45,471 nucleotides of DNA from Bacteroidales bacterium (GTDB lineage Bacteria; Bacteroidota; Bacteroidia; Bacteroidales; UBA932), in contig SUYV01000011.1 in assembly GCA_015060255.1 (NCBI GenBank), forward strand, positions 1-45,471, written 5' to 3'. Under the pieces are notes generated by a model, which saw nothing but the letters and a program-made list of their open reading frames with translations, did no database searches and had not been told where the DNA came from. Positions 23,582 through 34,700 of the stretch are shown here, one piece after another. Each line of letters starts with the position of its first letter. Positions within the stretch are counted from its first letter, which is position 1. The translations under genes were made by a program, and so were the position numbers.

Positions 23582-26173
23582 ATGAAGTATTGGTTTACAG
23601 CTGTATTCTCGGCTGTTGTTTTGTTCTCTTGTACAGGTGAGGAAATATTCCCTTTGGAGTCCGATGGTTCTGTTGATACAAATGTTGAGTCAGTTGACGA
23701 TTATGTCAGTGGTGAGGCACGAGTTTATCTGAGTGAAGAATTGACGGCTATAGTTGAAGAAGCACTCCAATCCGGGCAAGCAGTAACAAAGTCCCAGAGT
23801 ATGAACACTGCTCTGAATGAACTTGGCATAACTGAGATGCGTCGTCTTTTTCCACATGCTGGTGAATATGAGGAACGTACCAGGAATGAAGGGCTTCATA
23901 GGTGGTATGTAGTGAAGTATTCTGCAGATGTGTCCTTGACGAAGGCTCAGACCGGCCTCGAAAAGGTTGATGGTATTGACATTTTTGAACCTGTGATGCC
24001 AGTCAAGAATAATGACTTCAATGACCTGTCTTCAGATTTATGGGGACTTTATAATACTTCATATCGTGGTGTAGACATAAATGTCAAGCCAGTCTGGTCT
24101 GAATTTACCACAGGAAATCCAGATGTCATAGTTTCAGTAGTTGATAATGGTGTTGATCTGACTCATCAGGATCTTGCTGACAATTGTCTTACTAGTGGAC
24201 ATTACAATGCCGTATATGACAATTCAAATATTGTTGCCGGTGCCCATGGGACACATGTTGCAGGAACTATTGCTGCTGTAAGTAACAATAGTAAAGGAGT
24301 CGCAGGAATTGCAGGCGGAAACAAGGCTAAAGGGCAGCCAGGAGTGAAGATTATGTCATGTCAGATATTTGTAGATAATCCAGATGGCACTACATCAGGT
24401 TCCGGTGGCGCTCCTGCGATAAAGTGGGGTGCAGATCATGGTGCGGTCATTTCTCAGAACAGTTGGGGATATAATTATGATACTGACGGCAATGGGGTTG
24501 TCGAGGGAGACGAATTAACGCGAGCCTTGAATGCGCGTATCAGTTCCTCAGATAAAGCAGCCGTGGATTACTTTATCAAGTATGCTGGATGTGATAATAA
24601 AGGCAATCAACTTCCGAATTCCCCTATGAAGGGAGGTGTGGTAATCTTTGCTGCGGGTAATGATGCCATAGCGATGGGCGCACCAGCCGAGTATGAAGCA
24701 GTGGTTGCTGTTGGCTCAATTGCATCGGATGGTAAAAGATCGAGTTTCTCGAATTATGGAGAATGGGTTGACATATGTGCTCCTGGATCAAATATACTGA
24801 GTACGATTCCTGGTAATGAATATGGAGCCATGAGTGGAACCTCAATGGCATGTCCGCATGTTTCAGGAGTTGCATCCCTGATTGTGTCATATTTCGGCGG
24901 GCCAGGATTCACCAATGAGATGCTTAAGGAGAAGTTGTTGAATAGCGCTAATAAGTCAATCGTTTCACAATCATACAAGATTGGAGGTCTTGTTGATGCA
25001 TATGGAGCTTTTGTGTATGGTAACGATAAGGCTCCTTTAGAAGTGACTGACTTGCTGGCATCAGGTAGAGGAAATAATATTGACCTGACATGGACTGTGC
25101 CTGCTGATGAGGATGGGAAGGCAGCATATGGTTTCCTCGTGATTTATGGTAAGGACAAGGGAAAGGTTGAAGCAGCTACACCATCAGCATTGCAGGATGT
25201 GGAATATACGGTTTGTGTGCCTGATCTTGGCGCTGGTGAAAAAGCACAGTTTTCAGTTTCCCGTGTTGATTTTGAAAGTCAGTACTATGTAAAGATGCTA
25301 TCTTATTCATACGGCCGTAATTATTCCAAACCAACAGAGGTGCTTTCTGCAGTAACCACTGAAAATCATGCTCCTATGATTGTTGTGGATTATCAGGGAA
25401 TGCTGTCTTTGAGGTCATCAGAAGTTTTGAATGTTGCAATTGATATCAAAGACCCAGACAGTCATGCAGTAAATGTAGTTCATGAGAGAGGTTCAGATGC
25501 TGAAACTATGATGTTGAATCCCGATGGAAGGTGGCGTCTTACTTTGAAAGGGAAAGATGCGCCTGAGGGAGAGTATGAGATGAAGATTATCGCGACTGAT
25601 GAGTATGGAATGGCAACGACTCTTCCGATCAAGTACGTCATTAGAGCGAATTCAGCTCCTGTGAAGCTCCAAGATATAGATGATATTCTTCTTACGGCGA
25701 AGGGAAAAGAGTTCATCATAGATATGACTGAGTATGTCACGGATCCTGACGGTGAGCAACTGAAATATGAAGTAGTCGCTTCTGATGCCAAGATTGCACA
25801 CATTAACCCTAAGGATGACAAACTTATAGGTACTGCGCTTGGATATGGCGCAACAAATATTACCGTCGTAGCCAAGGACGCCCGCGGCGAAAAGGTCGTG
25901 TTCGAGTTCAAGGTGACAGTGAAGGACCCTTCTGATCCTTTGTCAGTATATCCTAACCCTGTGAAGGATTACCTGAATGTCGCAACTCTCGATATGGCTG
26001 AGACTTCAATAGATATCTATAACTCGACCGGTAAGTTAGTATATAGCACTGTTGAGCAGGTGAGTGCAACCGAACCGCTGCAGATCGATATGAGAGATTA
26101 TGCACCGGGTACTTATTCGGTTCAGGTGGCATTTGGCGGAAAAGAGTATAGGAAGAACGTTGTAAAACTCTAG
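23582..26173 (+). CDS. Subtilisin-like (S8) protease with T9SS C-terminal sorting domain (locus A)
   Basis: An 863-residue secreted serine protease. The N-terminus is lipoprotein-like (VVLFSC, then TGEEIF). Residues ~75-140 are an I9-like propeptide with RRLFP and GLHRWYVVKY. The catalytic triad is D188 (SVVDNGVDLTH), H222 (AHGTHVAGT) and S421 (MSGTSMACPHVSG), with oxyanion N360 (AAGND). Fibronectin- and cadherin-like beta domains follow at ~485-780. The last ~79 residues, from DPLSVYPNPVKDYLNV to GTYSVQVAFGGKEYRKNVVKL split around the middle, are a type A T9SS tail. It acts outside the cell and should make peptides for the SusCD pair. The PorV/PorQ-like gene begins 4 nt after the stop. Confidence 0.92.
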   Translation: MKYWFTAVFSAVVLFSCTGEEIFPLESDGSVDTNVESVDDYVSGEARVYLSEELTAIVEEALQSGQAVTKSQSMNTALNELGITEMRRLFPHAGEYEERTRNEGLHRWYVVKYSADVSLTKAQTGLEKVDGIDIFEPVMPVKNNDFNDLSSDLWGLYNTSYRGVDINVKPVWSEFTTGNPDVIVSVVDNGVDLTHQDLADNCLTSGHYNAVYDNSNIVAGAHGTHVAGTIAAVSNNSKGVAGIAGGNKAKGQPGVKIMSCQIFVDNPDGTTSGSGGAPAIKWGADHGAVISQNSWGYNYDTDGNGVVEGDELTRALNARISSSDKAAVDYFIKYAGCDNKGNQLPNSPMKGGVVIFAAGNDAIAMGAPAEYEAVVAVGSIASDGKRSSFSNYGEWVDICAPGSNILSTIPGNEYGAMSGTSMACPHVSGVASLIVSYFGGPGFTNEMLKEKLLNSANKSIVSQSYKIGGLVDAYGAFVYGNDKAPLEVTDLLASGRGNNIDLTWTVPADEDGKAAYGFLVIYGKDKGKVEAATPSALQDVEYTVCVPDLGAGEKAQFSVSRVDFESQYYVKMLSYSYGRNYSKPTEVLSAVTTENHAPMIVVDYQGMLSLRSSEVLNVAIDIKDPDSHAVNVVHERGSDAETMMLNPDGRWRLTLKGKDAPEGEYEMKIIATDEYGMATTLPIKYVIRANSAPVKLQDIDDILLTAKGKEFIIDMTEYVTDPDGEQLKYEVVASDAKIAHINPKDDKLIGTALGYGATNITVVAKDARGEKVVFEFKVTVKDPSDPLSVYPNPVKDYLNVATLDMAETSIDIYNSTGKLVYSTVEQVSATEPLQIDMRDYAPGTYSVQVAFGGKEYRKNVVKL

Positions 26174-26177
26174 GACT

Positions 26178-27086
26178 ATGAAGAAGATATTATATATAGC
26201 CGGAGCTCTTATGCTCCTTGTTCCAGCAGTCAGCCATGCTCAGGCATTGCCTTTTGTTGCTGCCGAGACAGATGCGGCAAGTCTTGGTACAGCAGGTGCC
26301 GGTCTGGTGGAGACATCTTCTGTTGCGGATGCATCTTTCTCGAATGCTGCAGTTATTCCGTTCTCGGACAATAAGCTGGATGCGTCTGTGGGATATACCA
26401 TGTGGCAGCCGTCTTCTTCAAACATCCTTAACGTGGGTGTGGCATACAATGTCAAGAGCAAGTTCGGTGTTGCATTAGGAGTATACTATGGCATGAATCC
26501 TTCATACGATGTGACCAATGAGAGTGGTGCCGTTGCAGGCGTGTTCGCTCCTAAGGATATTCACGTGAATGCAGGTCTTGCATGGAGATTCCTGCCGTTC
26601 CTTTCACTTGGTGCCAATATAGGATATGCGACAAGCTCGCTCGCAGAGGGACATTCTTATGGCGCCCTTGCAGCTGATGTCTTCGCAATGGCCAAGTTCG
26701 GCGGCTTCAGGGTTACAGCCGGTGTTGCCAATGTCGGTACTACGGTGAAGTCGGCATCAGGAGCAGAATTCTGCATTCCAGGCTCGATCGCAGTGGGTGC
26801 CGGATATGGCAAGGTGTTCGGTGAGAAGCACGGAATCGATGTGCTTGTGGACGCTGACTATTATTTCAGCGGCTGGATGGCAGTCGCAGCCGGTGCAGCA
26901 TATACATTCAACGATCTCTTCTCTGTCAGAGCGGGATATCGTTATGGCGGTGAGTCTCCGGTGCCTTCATATGCATCTGTAGGTGCAGGAGTGAAGATTC
27001 TCGGCATCAAGTTCGATGTGGCTTATCTCATAGCTTCAGGTCCGGTCAAGAATACTCTGGCCCTTTCATTGGGATACGCTTTCTAA
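26178..27086 (+). CDS. PorV/PorQ-like outer membrane protein of type IX secretion
   Basis: A 302-residue protein with a Sec signal peptide (AVSHAQ) and a beta-barrel-like body with alternating hydrophobic strands, ending in GYAF. The start of the mature protein, AETDAASLGTAGAGLVETSSVADASFSNAA, follows the PorV/PorQ pattern in which a small-residue block precedes an N-x-A motif. In T9SS, PorV carries cargo from the translocon SprA to the PorU sortase, and PorQ binds PorZ. It sits 4 nt after a protease with a T9SS tail, which suggests a dedicated shuttle for it. It is shorter than the P. gingivalis proteins. The alternative is a generic OmpP1-like porin. Confidence 0.65.
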   Translation: MKKILYIAGALMLLVPAVSHAQALPFVAAETDAASLGTAGAGLVETSSVADASFSNAAVIPFSDNKLDASVGYTMWQPSSSNILNVGVAYNVKSKFGVALGVYYGMNPSYDVTNESGAVAGVFAPKDIHVNAGLAWRFLPFLSLGANIGYATSSLAEGHSYGALAADVFAMAKFGGFRVTAGVANVGTTVKSASGAEFCIPGSIAVGAGYGKVFGEKHGIDVLVDADYYFSGWMAVAAGAAYTFNDLFSVRAGYRYGGESPVPSYASVGAGVKILGIKFDVAYLIASGPVKNTLALSLGYAF

Positions 27087-27108
27087 AAGCTTTGCTGACA
27101 GATATAGG

Positions 27109-27142
27109 CGGCGGTTCGAAAAATTTCGGACCGCCGTTTTTT
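27109..27142 (+). terminator. Terminator of locus A
   Basis: 13-bp stem with one G-T pair: CGGCGGTTCGAAA at 27109-27121 and TTTCGGACCGCCG at 27124-27136, then TTTTTT. It closes the locus 22 nt after the PorV-like stop. Confidence 0.88.
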
Positions 27143-27195
27143 ATTTGGCAGATTTTTTGGGTTGCAGCGGGTTACGTCTGAAAATAAAGTTAGTT

Positions 27196-30100
27196 ATGTG
27201 TAGGAAAATCGTAATCTCGCTGGCCGCCTTATGTGGCTTTATGGCCTTTGCGGCGGCGCAGGACCTGACAGTGTCAGGTACAGTCACTGATCCGGAGGGA
27301 TACCCTTTGGATGGTGCGACAATAATAGTCAAGGGGACGACAACGGGTGTTTCCGTGAATTCTGACGGACGATATGAGATAAAAGTCCCGAAGGAGGCCG
27401 TCCTCATAGCTTCATATCTGGGGTATCTTCCTCAGGAAAAGCCTGTTGCAGGCGAACATACATTGAATTTCATCCTGTCTGAGGATACGGCCTATCTGGA
27501 CGATGTGATAGTGGTTGCCTATGGAGCCATGTCAAAGCAGGATTTTACCGGATCTGCTTCACAAGTCAGCGGCGACGCCTTGGCCCAGTCGTCCAGGGAG
27601 TCGGTGGACAAGGGTATGATAGGCAAGATGTCCGGCGTGCGCATCGCTTCCGACAACGGAGATCCGGGCTCGGCGGGCAGTGTGCAGATCCGAGGAGTCG
27701 GATCCATCTCTGCCGGCACCTCGCCGCTTTATGTGATTGATGGAGTGGTGATGTCGACCTCTACTGCGTCAGACCTTCAGGTCGGATATAAAAGCATGGG
27801 TGTCCTTAACTCCATCAATCCAGAGGATATTGAATCCATGACGGTGCTGAAGGATGCCGCAGCGGCTTCTCTATATGGTTCGCGCGCGGCGAACGGAGTT
27901 ATCATCATCACTACCAAGCGTGGAAAGCAGGGCAGGACGACCGTTTCGTATAACGGTGAAGTCGGGGTCTCTTCCATGGCGGACAATAAGGCCCTGCGTA
28001 TGATGAACGGTCCGCAATTCATTCAGTATCTGAAGGATGCGGGTGACAATGCGTATGCTATCAATCCGGCATATTCCTATGGATTTACGGGTGATGAGAT
28101 CGCTGCCATGACAGCTGATCCGAGCGGAGAGACAAGTACTGACTGGACGGATCAGATATTCCGTCAGGCACTCACCCACAACCATCAGATCAGCCTTACG
28201 GCAGGAGGGGAGAAGACAAAGGTGTATGCCGGTATAGGCTATGACAAGACCGACGGAATCGTCCTGGGCTCATACTTCGAGAGGTATTCCGGAAGGGTGA
28301 ATGTCGATCATCAGGTCAGCGACTGGCTCAAGGTGGGCATCAGGCAGATGGTCTCATTTACCGGGACAAAAGGCCACAGCGACCAGAGCAATCAGGCCCA
28401 GGGAATGGGCTATGCGACTCCGCTCGGAGTCCTGACTCAGAGCGACCCGACAGCGCTCCCGAAGAATCCTGACGGAAGCTGGAACGAGTATGTCAGCTGG
28501 AGCGGACAGACGGGCAATCCCCACCTTGTGTTCGACAGCGACACCGAGTATAACAAGACCCATATGATGAGGAGCCTCTCAAGTCTGGATCTTGATGTGA
28601 AATTTACTGATTATCTGAGTCTTACGAATACATTCGGCTATGACTATATAGATAATAAGCAGTACCTGTGGTGGGCTCCTTCTTCCATTGACGGTGCGTC
28701 AATGAACGGACTGAGTGCGTCTTATATATTCCAGACTTCGGATCTTACCAATTCCACGATTCTTCGTTATTCGGACAGCTTCGGAGCGCATGCGATTTCA
28801 GCCATTGCCGGTTTTGAGGTCGCCGACCACAGGACCGGATACACATATGCGAGTGCCAATAATTTCCCGAACGACAAGCTTAATGCTCTGTCAGTGGGTC
28901 AGGTGGACGGAGTCGGCGGAGCATCATACAGGTCATTCATGATGTCGCTCCTCGGCAATGCCAACTATGACTATGACAACCGCTATTATCTCTCCGCATC
29001 GTTCCGTCGTGACGGTTCGTCACGCCTGGGTCCGGACAGCAGATGGGCCAATTTCTGGTCTGTGTCAGCTGCGTGGAGGATCAGTCGTGAGGCGTTCATG
29101 GAGAATGTATCGGACCTTTTCCATGATCTGAAGATAAAGGCTTCATATGGAACGAACGGCAATCTGCCATCTGAGTATTATGCATATCAGGGACTATATT
29201 CGGCAAGTGCAGGGTATGGAACCGCATCGGGAATTTTCTGGAGCAATCCGGAGAACAGCCATCTGGGATGGGAGAAGTCACGCAATTTCAATGTCGGATT
29301 TGACTGGAACCTCTACAATCGCGTTGACATCGGCGTGGAGTATTATAACAAGTATACCAGTTCGCTGATATTCAACATGCCGGCATCAGCCGTCACGGGC
29401 TTCAGCAGCTACACCTCCAATGTAGGTCATCTTCTCAATGACGGTGTCGAAGTGGAGATAAGTTCGCAGAACATTTCGCGAAGAAATTTCACATGGTCCA
29501 CAGACTTCAATTTTACATGGCAGAGGTCTGTCGTCAAGAATCTTCCGAACGACGGAGCGGACATAATCTACGGTGACGGAGGAATGTATATCCACAGGGA
29601 AGGCGAGTCCATGTATTCGTTCTATCTTCCTGAGTGGAAGGGAGTTGACGCAGAGACAGGACTCGGTGAATTCTGGGTCGATCCGCTTGACCATTCGCAG
29701 GGCGTGACCAACTATTACTCCCAGGCAGGAAGCGCCATCGTGGGCAAGGCTTTGCCGGATTTTACGGGTGGCATGACCAATACGATGACATTCCTTGACG
29801 GTCTTCTCGACCTGTCTTTCCTGATTTCTTATCAGTTCGGAGGATCCCTCTTCGACTACCCGGGATATTTCACTCACAGCGACGGATTCAGGGCGGCTTC
29901 CATGAACGCAGCTGCTGATGCGGCGGACTATTGGACTCCTCAGAACAGGGATGCGGAATTTCCTAAGCCGATAATGAACAATCCATACCGTTGGGACCGC
30001 TTCTCAAGCAGGCTCATCAAGTCTACTGACAATATCAGGATGAGGGAGATCACGGTGGGTTGCAATATCCCTGTGAAGAAGTATCTGGAGAGCGTGAGAG

Positions 30101-30240
30101 TCTATTTCAGGGCTACCAATCCGTTCATGATCTGGTCGGCTGTGCCTGACATCGATCCGGATGTCGCCATCAACGGATACCGTACGGCGGATGTCCCTGT
30201 GACAAAGTCGTTTGTGCTTGGAATCAACCTGACTTTATAA
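27196..30240 (+). CDS. SusC/RagA-type TonB-dependent transporter (locus B)
   Basis: A 1014-residue protein from ATG at 27196 (MCRKIVISLAALCGFMAF), which begins the signal peptide ending FAAAQ. The frame can be extended to a TTG at 27145, but that would start in the terminator region and add no signal-like residues. Domains are: carboxypeptidase-regulatory-like (VSGTVTDPEGYPLDGATIIV), TonB-box-like DDVIVVAYGAMSKQ, plug with PLYVIDGVVMS and MTVLKDAAAASLYGSRAANGV, and a barrel ending SFVLGINLTL. It pairs with the SusD gene 18 nt downstream. No promoter match is obvious in the 53 bp between terminator and start. Composition is more GC-rich than locus A. Confidence 0.92.
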   Translation: MCRKIVISLAALCGFMAFAAAQDLTVSGTVTDPEGYPLDGATIIVKGTTTGVSVNSDGRYEIKVPKEAVLIASYLGYLPQEKPVAGEHTLNFILSEDTAYLDDVIVVAYGAMSKQDFTGSASQVSGDALAQSSRESVDKGMIGKMSGVRIASDNGDPGSAGSVQIRGVGSISAGTSPLYVIDGVVMSTSTASDLQVGYKSMGVLNSINPEDIESMTVLKDAAAASLYGSRAANGVIIITTKRGKQGRTTVSYNGEVGVSSMADNKALRMMNGPQFIQYLKDAGDNAYAINPAYSYGFTGDEIAAMTADPSGETSTDWTDQIFRQALTHNHQISLTAGGEKTKVYAGIGYDKTDGIVLGSYFERYSGRVNVDHQVSDWLKVGIRQMVSFTGTKGHSDQSNQAQGMGYATPLGVLTQSDPTALPKNPDGSWNEYVSWSGQTGNPHLVFDSDTEYNKTHMMRSLSSLDLDVKFTDYLSLTNTFGYDYIDNKQYLWWAPSSIDGASMNGLSASYIFQTSDLTNSTILRYSDSFGAHAISAIAGFEVADHRTGYTYASANNFPNDKLNALSVGQVDGVGGASYRSFMMSLLGNANYDYDNRYYLSASFRRDGSSRLGPDSRWANFWSVSAAWRISREAFMENVSDLFHDLKIKASYGTNGNLPSEYYAYQGLYSASAGYGTASGIFWSNPENSHLGWEKSRNFNVGFDWNLYNRVDIGVEYYNKYTSSLIFNMPASAVTGFSSYTSNVGHLLNDGVEVEISSQNISRRNFTWSTDFNFTWQRSVVKNLPNDGADIIYGDGGMYIHREGESMYSFYLPEWKGVDAETGLGEFWVDPLDHSQGVTNYYSQAGSAIVGKALPDFTGGMTNTMTFLDGLLDLSFLISYQFGGSLFDYPGYFTHSDGFRAASMNAAADAADYWTPQNRDAEFPKPIMNNPYRWDRFSSRLIKSTDNIRMREITVGCNIPVKKYLESVRVYFRATNPFMIWSAVPDIDPDVAINGYRTADVPVTKSFVLGINLTL

Positions 30241-30258
30241 TTATTTAAACTGAGTGAT

Positions 30259-31647
30259 ATGAAAAAATCAATATATATGCTTGCCTGCCTTACAGTAGCG
30301 GCAGCCTGCGAGGCTCTTGATCAGGCGCCATCCACTTCGGTGACGACCGACACCGCCATCACCGGTGTAGAAGACCTGGCGAATGCGGTCAACGGAGCCT
30401 ACTACGTTGCGACATACGGCACGATGCTGACCGTTGCCTCGGAAATGTCAATATATGCAGACCTTGTCGGCCCGGACTCATATCAGCCGGCATCTTCAGG
30501 TCAGAATGCATCCCGTCTTGCCGGCTTTTCGATGACGGCAAATGATACATACAACGCTTACTATTACCTTTATGCGGCCATAGCGAGCGTCAACAGCGCG
30601 CTGGAGAAGGCTGCGCTCCTGGAAGACCAGGAGGCTGTGGCTCCATATGTGGCCGAACTCTATGCGATGCGCGGACTCTTTCACTTCCATCTGGCTACTT
30701 ATTTTGCCCCTATACCGACCTCCGGCAGTGAAAATCAGTTCGGTCTGGTGCTGGCTGACAAGGTGTTCGACATTGACTATGTCGGCAAGAGAGCCTCGCT
30801 GGCCGATACCTATGCCTTCATCATCGGAGATTTCACAAAAGCTGTGGAAACCGGACTGAACAAAGACAGGAATACAGGACACCTCAACTACTGGGCGGCG
30901 CTTGCCCTCCGTGCCCGAGCCAACCTGTACGCCGGTAACTATGCCGCTGCTCTGGATGACGCCGAAGAGGTCCTGGAGACATCTCCATACAGACTTTACA
31001 CAATCGACAACTACACTAAGGTGTGGTCGCAGGAAGGTGCTGACGAAGTCATCATGGAATATCTTCAGACAGATACCTATAATGCCCAGAGATATGCTCC
31101 CGGATACTATGCTTCTCCTCGCGGATATTCCGAGTATGGAGTCTCTCCGGAATTCTATTCATGGATCACCTCTGACCCATCTGACGTGAGGTCTAAGATG
31201 GTGGCAGACTATAGCGTTGCGCCTGGAGGAGATCCGGATTACAATGCGGGGTATTATCCTCTTAAATTCCCCGGAAACGCGGGTGCTTCAGTGCCGGCTT
31301 ATGTGAACAATATCAAGGTGTTACGTCTGTCGGAAATGCTGCTTGTGGCTGCTGAGGCTGCGTTGAAGACCGGAGAGGACGCGGATTCGTATGTCAATGC
31401 TTTGAGAAGAAACAGGATCGTGGGTTATGAAGATGTCGCGACGGTCACTCTGGAGGATATTCTGAACGAGCGTCGCAAGGAGTTTTTCGCCGAAGGTCAG
31501 ATCGCCTTTGATTTCTGGAGGAACGGTCTGGAAGTGGCGAACGGATCACTGGTGACAGGCCCTCAGGACTATAGGACCGTCCTGCCGTTCCCGAAGGAGG
31601 AAATAGACCTTGCGAAAGGCCTTCTGATGCAGAACCCGGGCTACTAA
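30259..31647 (+). CDS. SusD/RagB-type surface lipoprotein (locus B)
   Basis: A 462-residue lipoprotein (lipobox AAAC, mature CEALDQAPSTSV). SusD-like features are the helical repeat region (YVAELYAMRGLFHFHLATYF), YWAALALRARANLYAGNYAAALDDA split across two helices, LSEMLLVAAEAALKTG, LRRNRIVGY, LNERRKEFFAEGQIAFDFWR and the final PFPKEEIDLAKGLLMQNPGY. Its ligand is unknown. This pair has no associated enzyme or third lipoprotein, so it may depend on the proteases of loci A and C. Confidence 0.92.
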   Translation: MKKSIYMLACLTVAAACEALDQAPSTSVTTDTAITGVEDLANAVNGAYYVATYGTMLTVASEMSIYADLVGPDSYQPASSGQNASRLAGFSMTANDTYNAYYYLYAAIASVNSALEKAALLEDQEAVAPYVAELYAMRGLFHFHLATYFAPIPTSGSENQFGLVLADKVFDIDYVGKRASLADTYAFIIGDFTKAVETGLNKDRNTGHLNYWAALALRARANLYAGNYAAALDDAEEVLETSPYRLYTIDNYTKVWSQEGADEVIMEYLQTDTYNAQRYAPGYYASPRGYSEYGVSPEFYSWITSDPSDVRSKMVADYSVAPGGDPDYNAGYYPLKFPGNAGASVPAYVNNIKVLRLSEMLLVAAEAALKTGEDADSYVNALRRNRIVGYEDVATVTLEDILNERRKEFFAEGQIAFDFWRNGLEVANGSLVTGPQDYRTVLPFPKEEIDLAKGLLMQNPGY

Positions 31648-31686
31648 ATTTTCCTGATGATTTATAGGAAATTACATAGAATAGTG

Positions 31687-31694
31687 TAACTTTG
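31687..31694 (+). promoter_or_regulatory. -7 element TAACTTTG before locus C
   Basis: Matches TAnnTTTG and lies 43 nt before the SusC start. The -33 position has only TTTA at 31661 with a longer spacer, so it is weaker than the locus A promoter. Confidence 0.55.
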
Positions 31695-31736
31695 CTAAGT
31701 TCTACACATGTATTAATAGCAAAACTACACATATCT

Positions 31737-34700
31737 ATGACGAGACTAAAACTTTTTCTTGCAGTTCTGGCTCTGGCAGTGTATTCTGTAGCATATGCAC
31801 AGGATCTCACAGTGACCGGAACTGTAACGGATTCGTCTACCGGTGAGCCTGTACCTTTTGCCGCCATTCAGCTAAAGGGTACGATGGTCGGAGGAATGAC
31901 AGATGCTGACGGTCTGTATTCCATCTCGGTGCCGGCAGACGGTGTCCTGATCTTTTCATCGGTAGGATACAAGGACACAGAGGTCGAAGTTGCTTCAAAG
32001 GCAGTGCATGATGTCCTGCTCGCTCCGGATACGGAGATGATCGAGGAGACCATCGTCGTTGCCTTCGGTACCGCTACAAAGGAGTCGTTTACAGGTTCCG
32101 CGACTGTTGTCAAGTCGTCTGACATCCAGAAGACTCAGTCTTCAGATGTGACCAGAGCCCTCGAGGGTATGGTTGCCGGTGTCCAGATGACGACGTCATC
32201 AGGCTCGCTTGGCAGCTCTCCATCCATCATGATCCGTGGTGTCAGCTCCATCAATGCCGGCACCGCGCCTCTGTATGTGGTGGACGGCGTGCCATTCAAC
32301 GGCGATATGAACAACCTGAACTCTGCAGATATCGAGTCGATGACCGTCCTCAAGGATGCTGCGTCAAATGCCCTCTACGGAGCCCGCGGTGCCAACGGAG
32401 TCATCATGATCACGACCAAGAAGGCGAAGCTCGGCGAGGCTAAGGTCAGCGTGGATGCGAAGTGGGGTATCAATACGAAGGCGCTCAAGAGCTATGACTA
32501 CATAACGGATGCGGGCCTTTATTACGAGACCCATTACAATGCTCTCTACAACTACTATCGTCTGGAAAAGGGTATGTCCAATGAGGATGCGAATGTACTC
32601 GCTGCAGCCAATGTTACAGGTGCGGCGGCGGACGGAGGTCTCGGATATCTTACATTCACTGTTCCGGAGGGACAGAACCTCATCGGAAGCAACGGCAAGC
32701 TGAATCCTTATGCGACCCCTGGCCGTCTTGTGAATTATATGGGCGAGCAGTTCTGGCTCCAGCCTGACAACTGGATGGATGAGACCTACAAGACTTCGCT
32801 CAGGCAGGAATACAATGTCAATGTTGCAGGTACCACCGGCAATGCGCAGATATTCGCGTCGTTCGGTTATCTGAACAATCAGGCTATCGTGGACGGTTCT
32901 GACATGTACCGCTATACGGCACGTATCAGGACAGACTACCAGGCCAAGGAGTGGCTGAAGATCGGTATGAACATGGGCTATACCAACTTCAACTGGAACA
33001 ACGGTAACTCTGACGAGGGTTCGTCAGGTTCTGTGGGCAACATCTTCGGTTTCGCCACAATGGTGGCTCCGATCTATCCGGTATACCTCAGGAACGGTGA
33101 CAGGAGCATCAAGTATGACCAGTACGGCAACAAGAGATATGACTTCGGAGACGGCAGCAACGCGGGTCTTTCACGTCCTATATCGGGTAATGCCAACGCT
33201 CTTCAGACCGTGACCCTTGACACCAACAACAGCGAAGGCAACGCAATCAACGGTACAGGATACGTAGAAGTGAAATTCCTCAAGGACTTCACATTTACAT
33301 TCAATGCAGGTGTCGGAGTCGACGAGACACGAAGCACCAGCATCAACAACATGTACTACGGTCAGTTCGCTCCGAACGGAGGTATCATCAGCAAGGTTCA
33401 CGGCCGTTCATTCTATCTGAACCTTCAGCAGCTCCTCAACTGGGACAGGACATTCGCTGATGATCATCATGTGACAGTCCTTCTCGGACACGAATGGTAC
33501 AAGTCGACCGGTGTGAGCCTCGGTGCGTCTAAGAGCAAGATGTTCTCCCTTGACAATACAGAGCTCGGTGGTGCCGTGATCGACGGCCAGACAGCTTCTT
33601 CAGGAAGGTCTGATTACAACAACGAAGGATATTTCCTCAGAGCGCAGTATGACTTCAGGAACAAGATATTCGCCAGCGCCTCTTTCCGTCGCGATGCGTC
33701 TTCACGCTTCCATCCGGATCACCGCTGGGGTAACTTCTGGTCACTCGGCGGAGGATGGCTCATCAATCAGGAACCATGGTTCAACGTGCGTTGGGTCGAC
33801 ATGCTCAAGATAAAGGCATCAATCGGTTCTCAGGGTAATGACAATATCGCTGATTACCTTTATACCGACATGTACTCGATTACCAACAGTGACGGTGAGA
33901 TCGGTATCAAGAGAGGTTCGATCGGTAATCCGGACATAACCTGGGAGACAAATACGAACTTCAATGCCGGTTTTGACTTCGACCTCTTCAGGGGAAGACT
34001 TTCCGGTTCGGTCGAGTATTTCTATCGTCTGACCTCGGATATGCTCTATTTCGTTACGATTCCTATCTCATATGGTTTCAGCGGATATTATGACAATATC
34101 GGCGACATGAGGAACTCCGGTATCGAGTTCGCTGTCAACGGCGCCATCATGGACAGGAAGAATTTCCGTTGGGATGCATATATGAACTTCACCCACTACA
34201 CCAACAAGATCATCATGCTTCCTGACACTCACAAGAACCGTGAGATCGACGGATATTTCGGATATGCTTCCGGCAACAAGTTCGTGGCAGAGGGACTTCC
34301 TCTCAACACGTTCCTCATGCCTAAGTATGCCGGTGTAGACAAGACAAACGGTCTTCCGATGTGGTACAAGGATATCCTCGGAGACGACGGTGAGGTCATC
34401 GGAACCACAATGACTTCAGAGTATTCTGAGGCTACAGAGTATCTCTGTGACGATCCTACTCCGACTCTTTACGGAGGTTTCGGAACATCTTTCAGCTTCT
34501 ATAACTTCGATATTTCCGCTGCGTTCACATACTCTATCGGAGGTCTCGCTTATGACTCGGGATATGCGTCATACATGTCGCCTCCAGGAGGTACGGTCGG
34601 TTCCAACTTCCACAAGGATGTCCTCAAGGCGTGGACTCCTGAGAACAAGGATTCGGATGTTCCTCGATTCGTATACCAGGACCAGAACATCAATGCTTCT

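Noticed and set aside
27145..27195. Longer start of locus B SusC at TTG 27145
   Set aside because: It begins in the terminator tail and puts extra residues before a good signal peptide.
31647..31680. Terminator after SusD of locus B
   Set aside because: Only a 6-bp stem (TTTCCT/AGGAAA) with no T-run; too weak to call.
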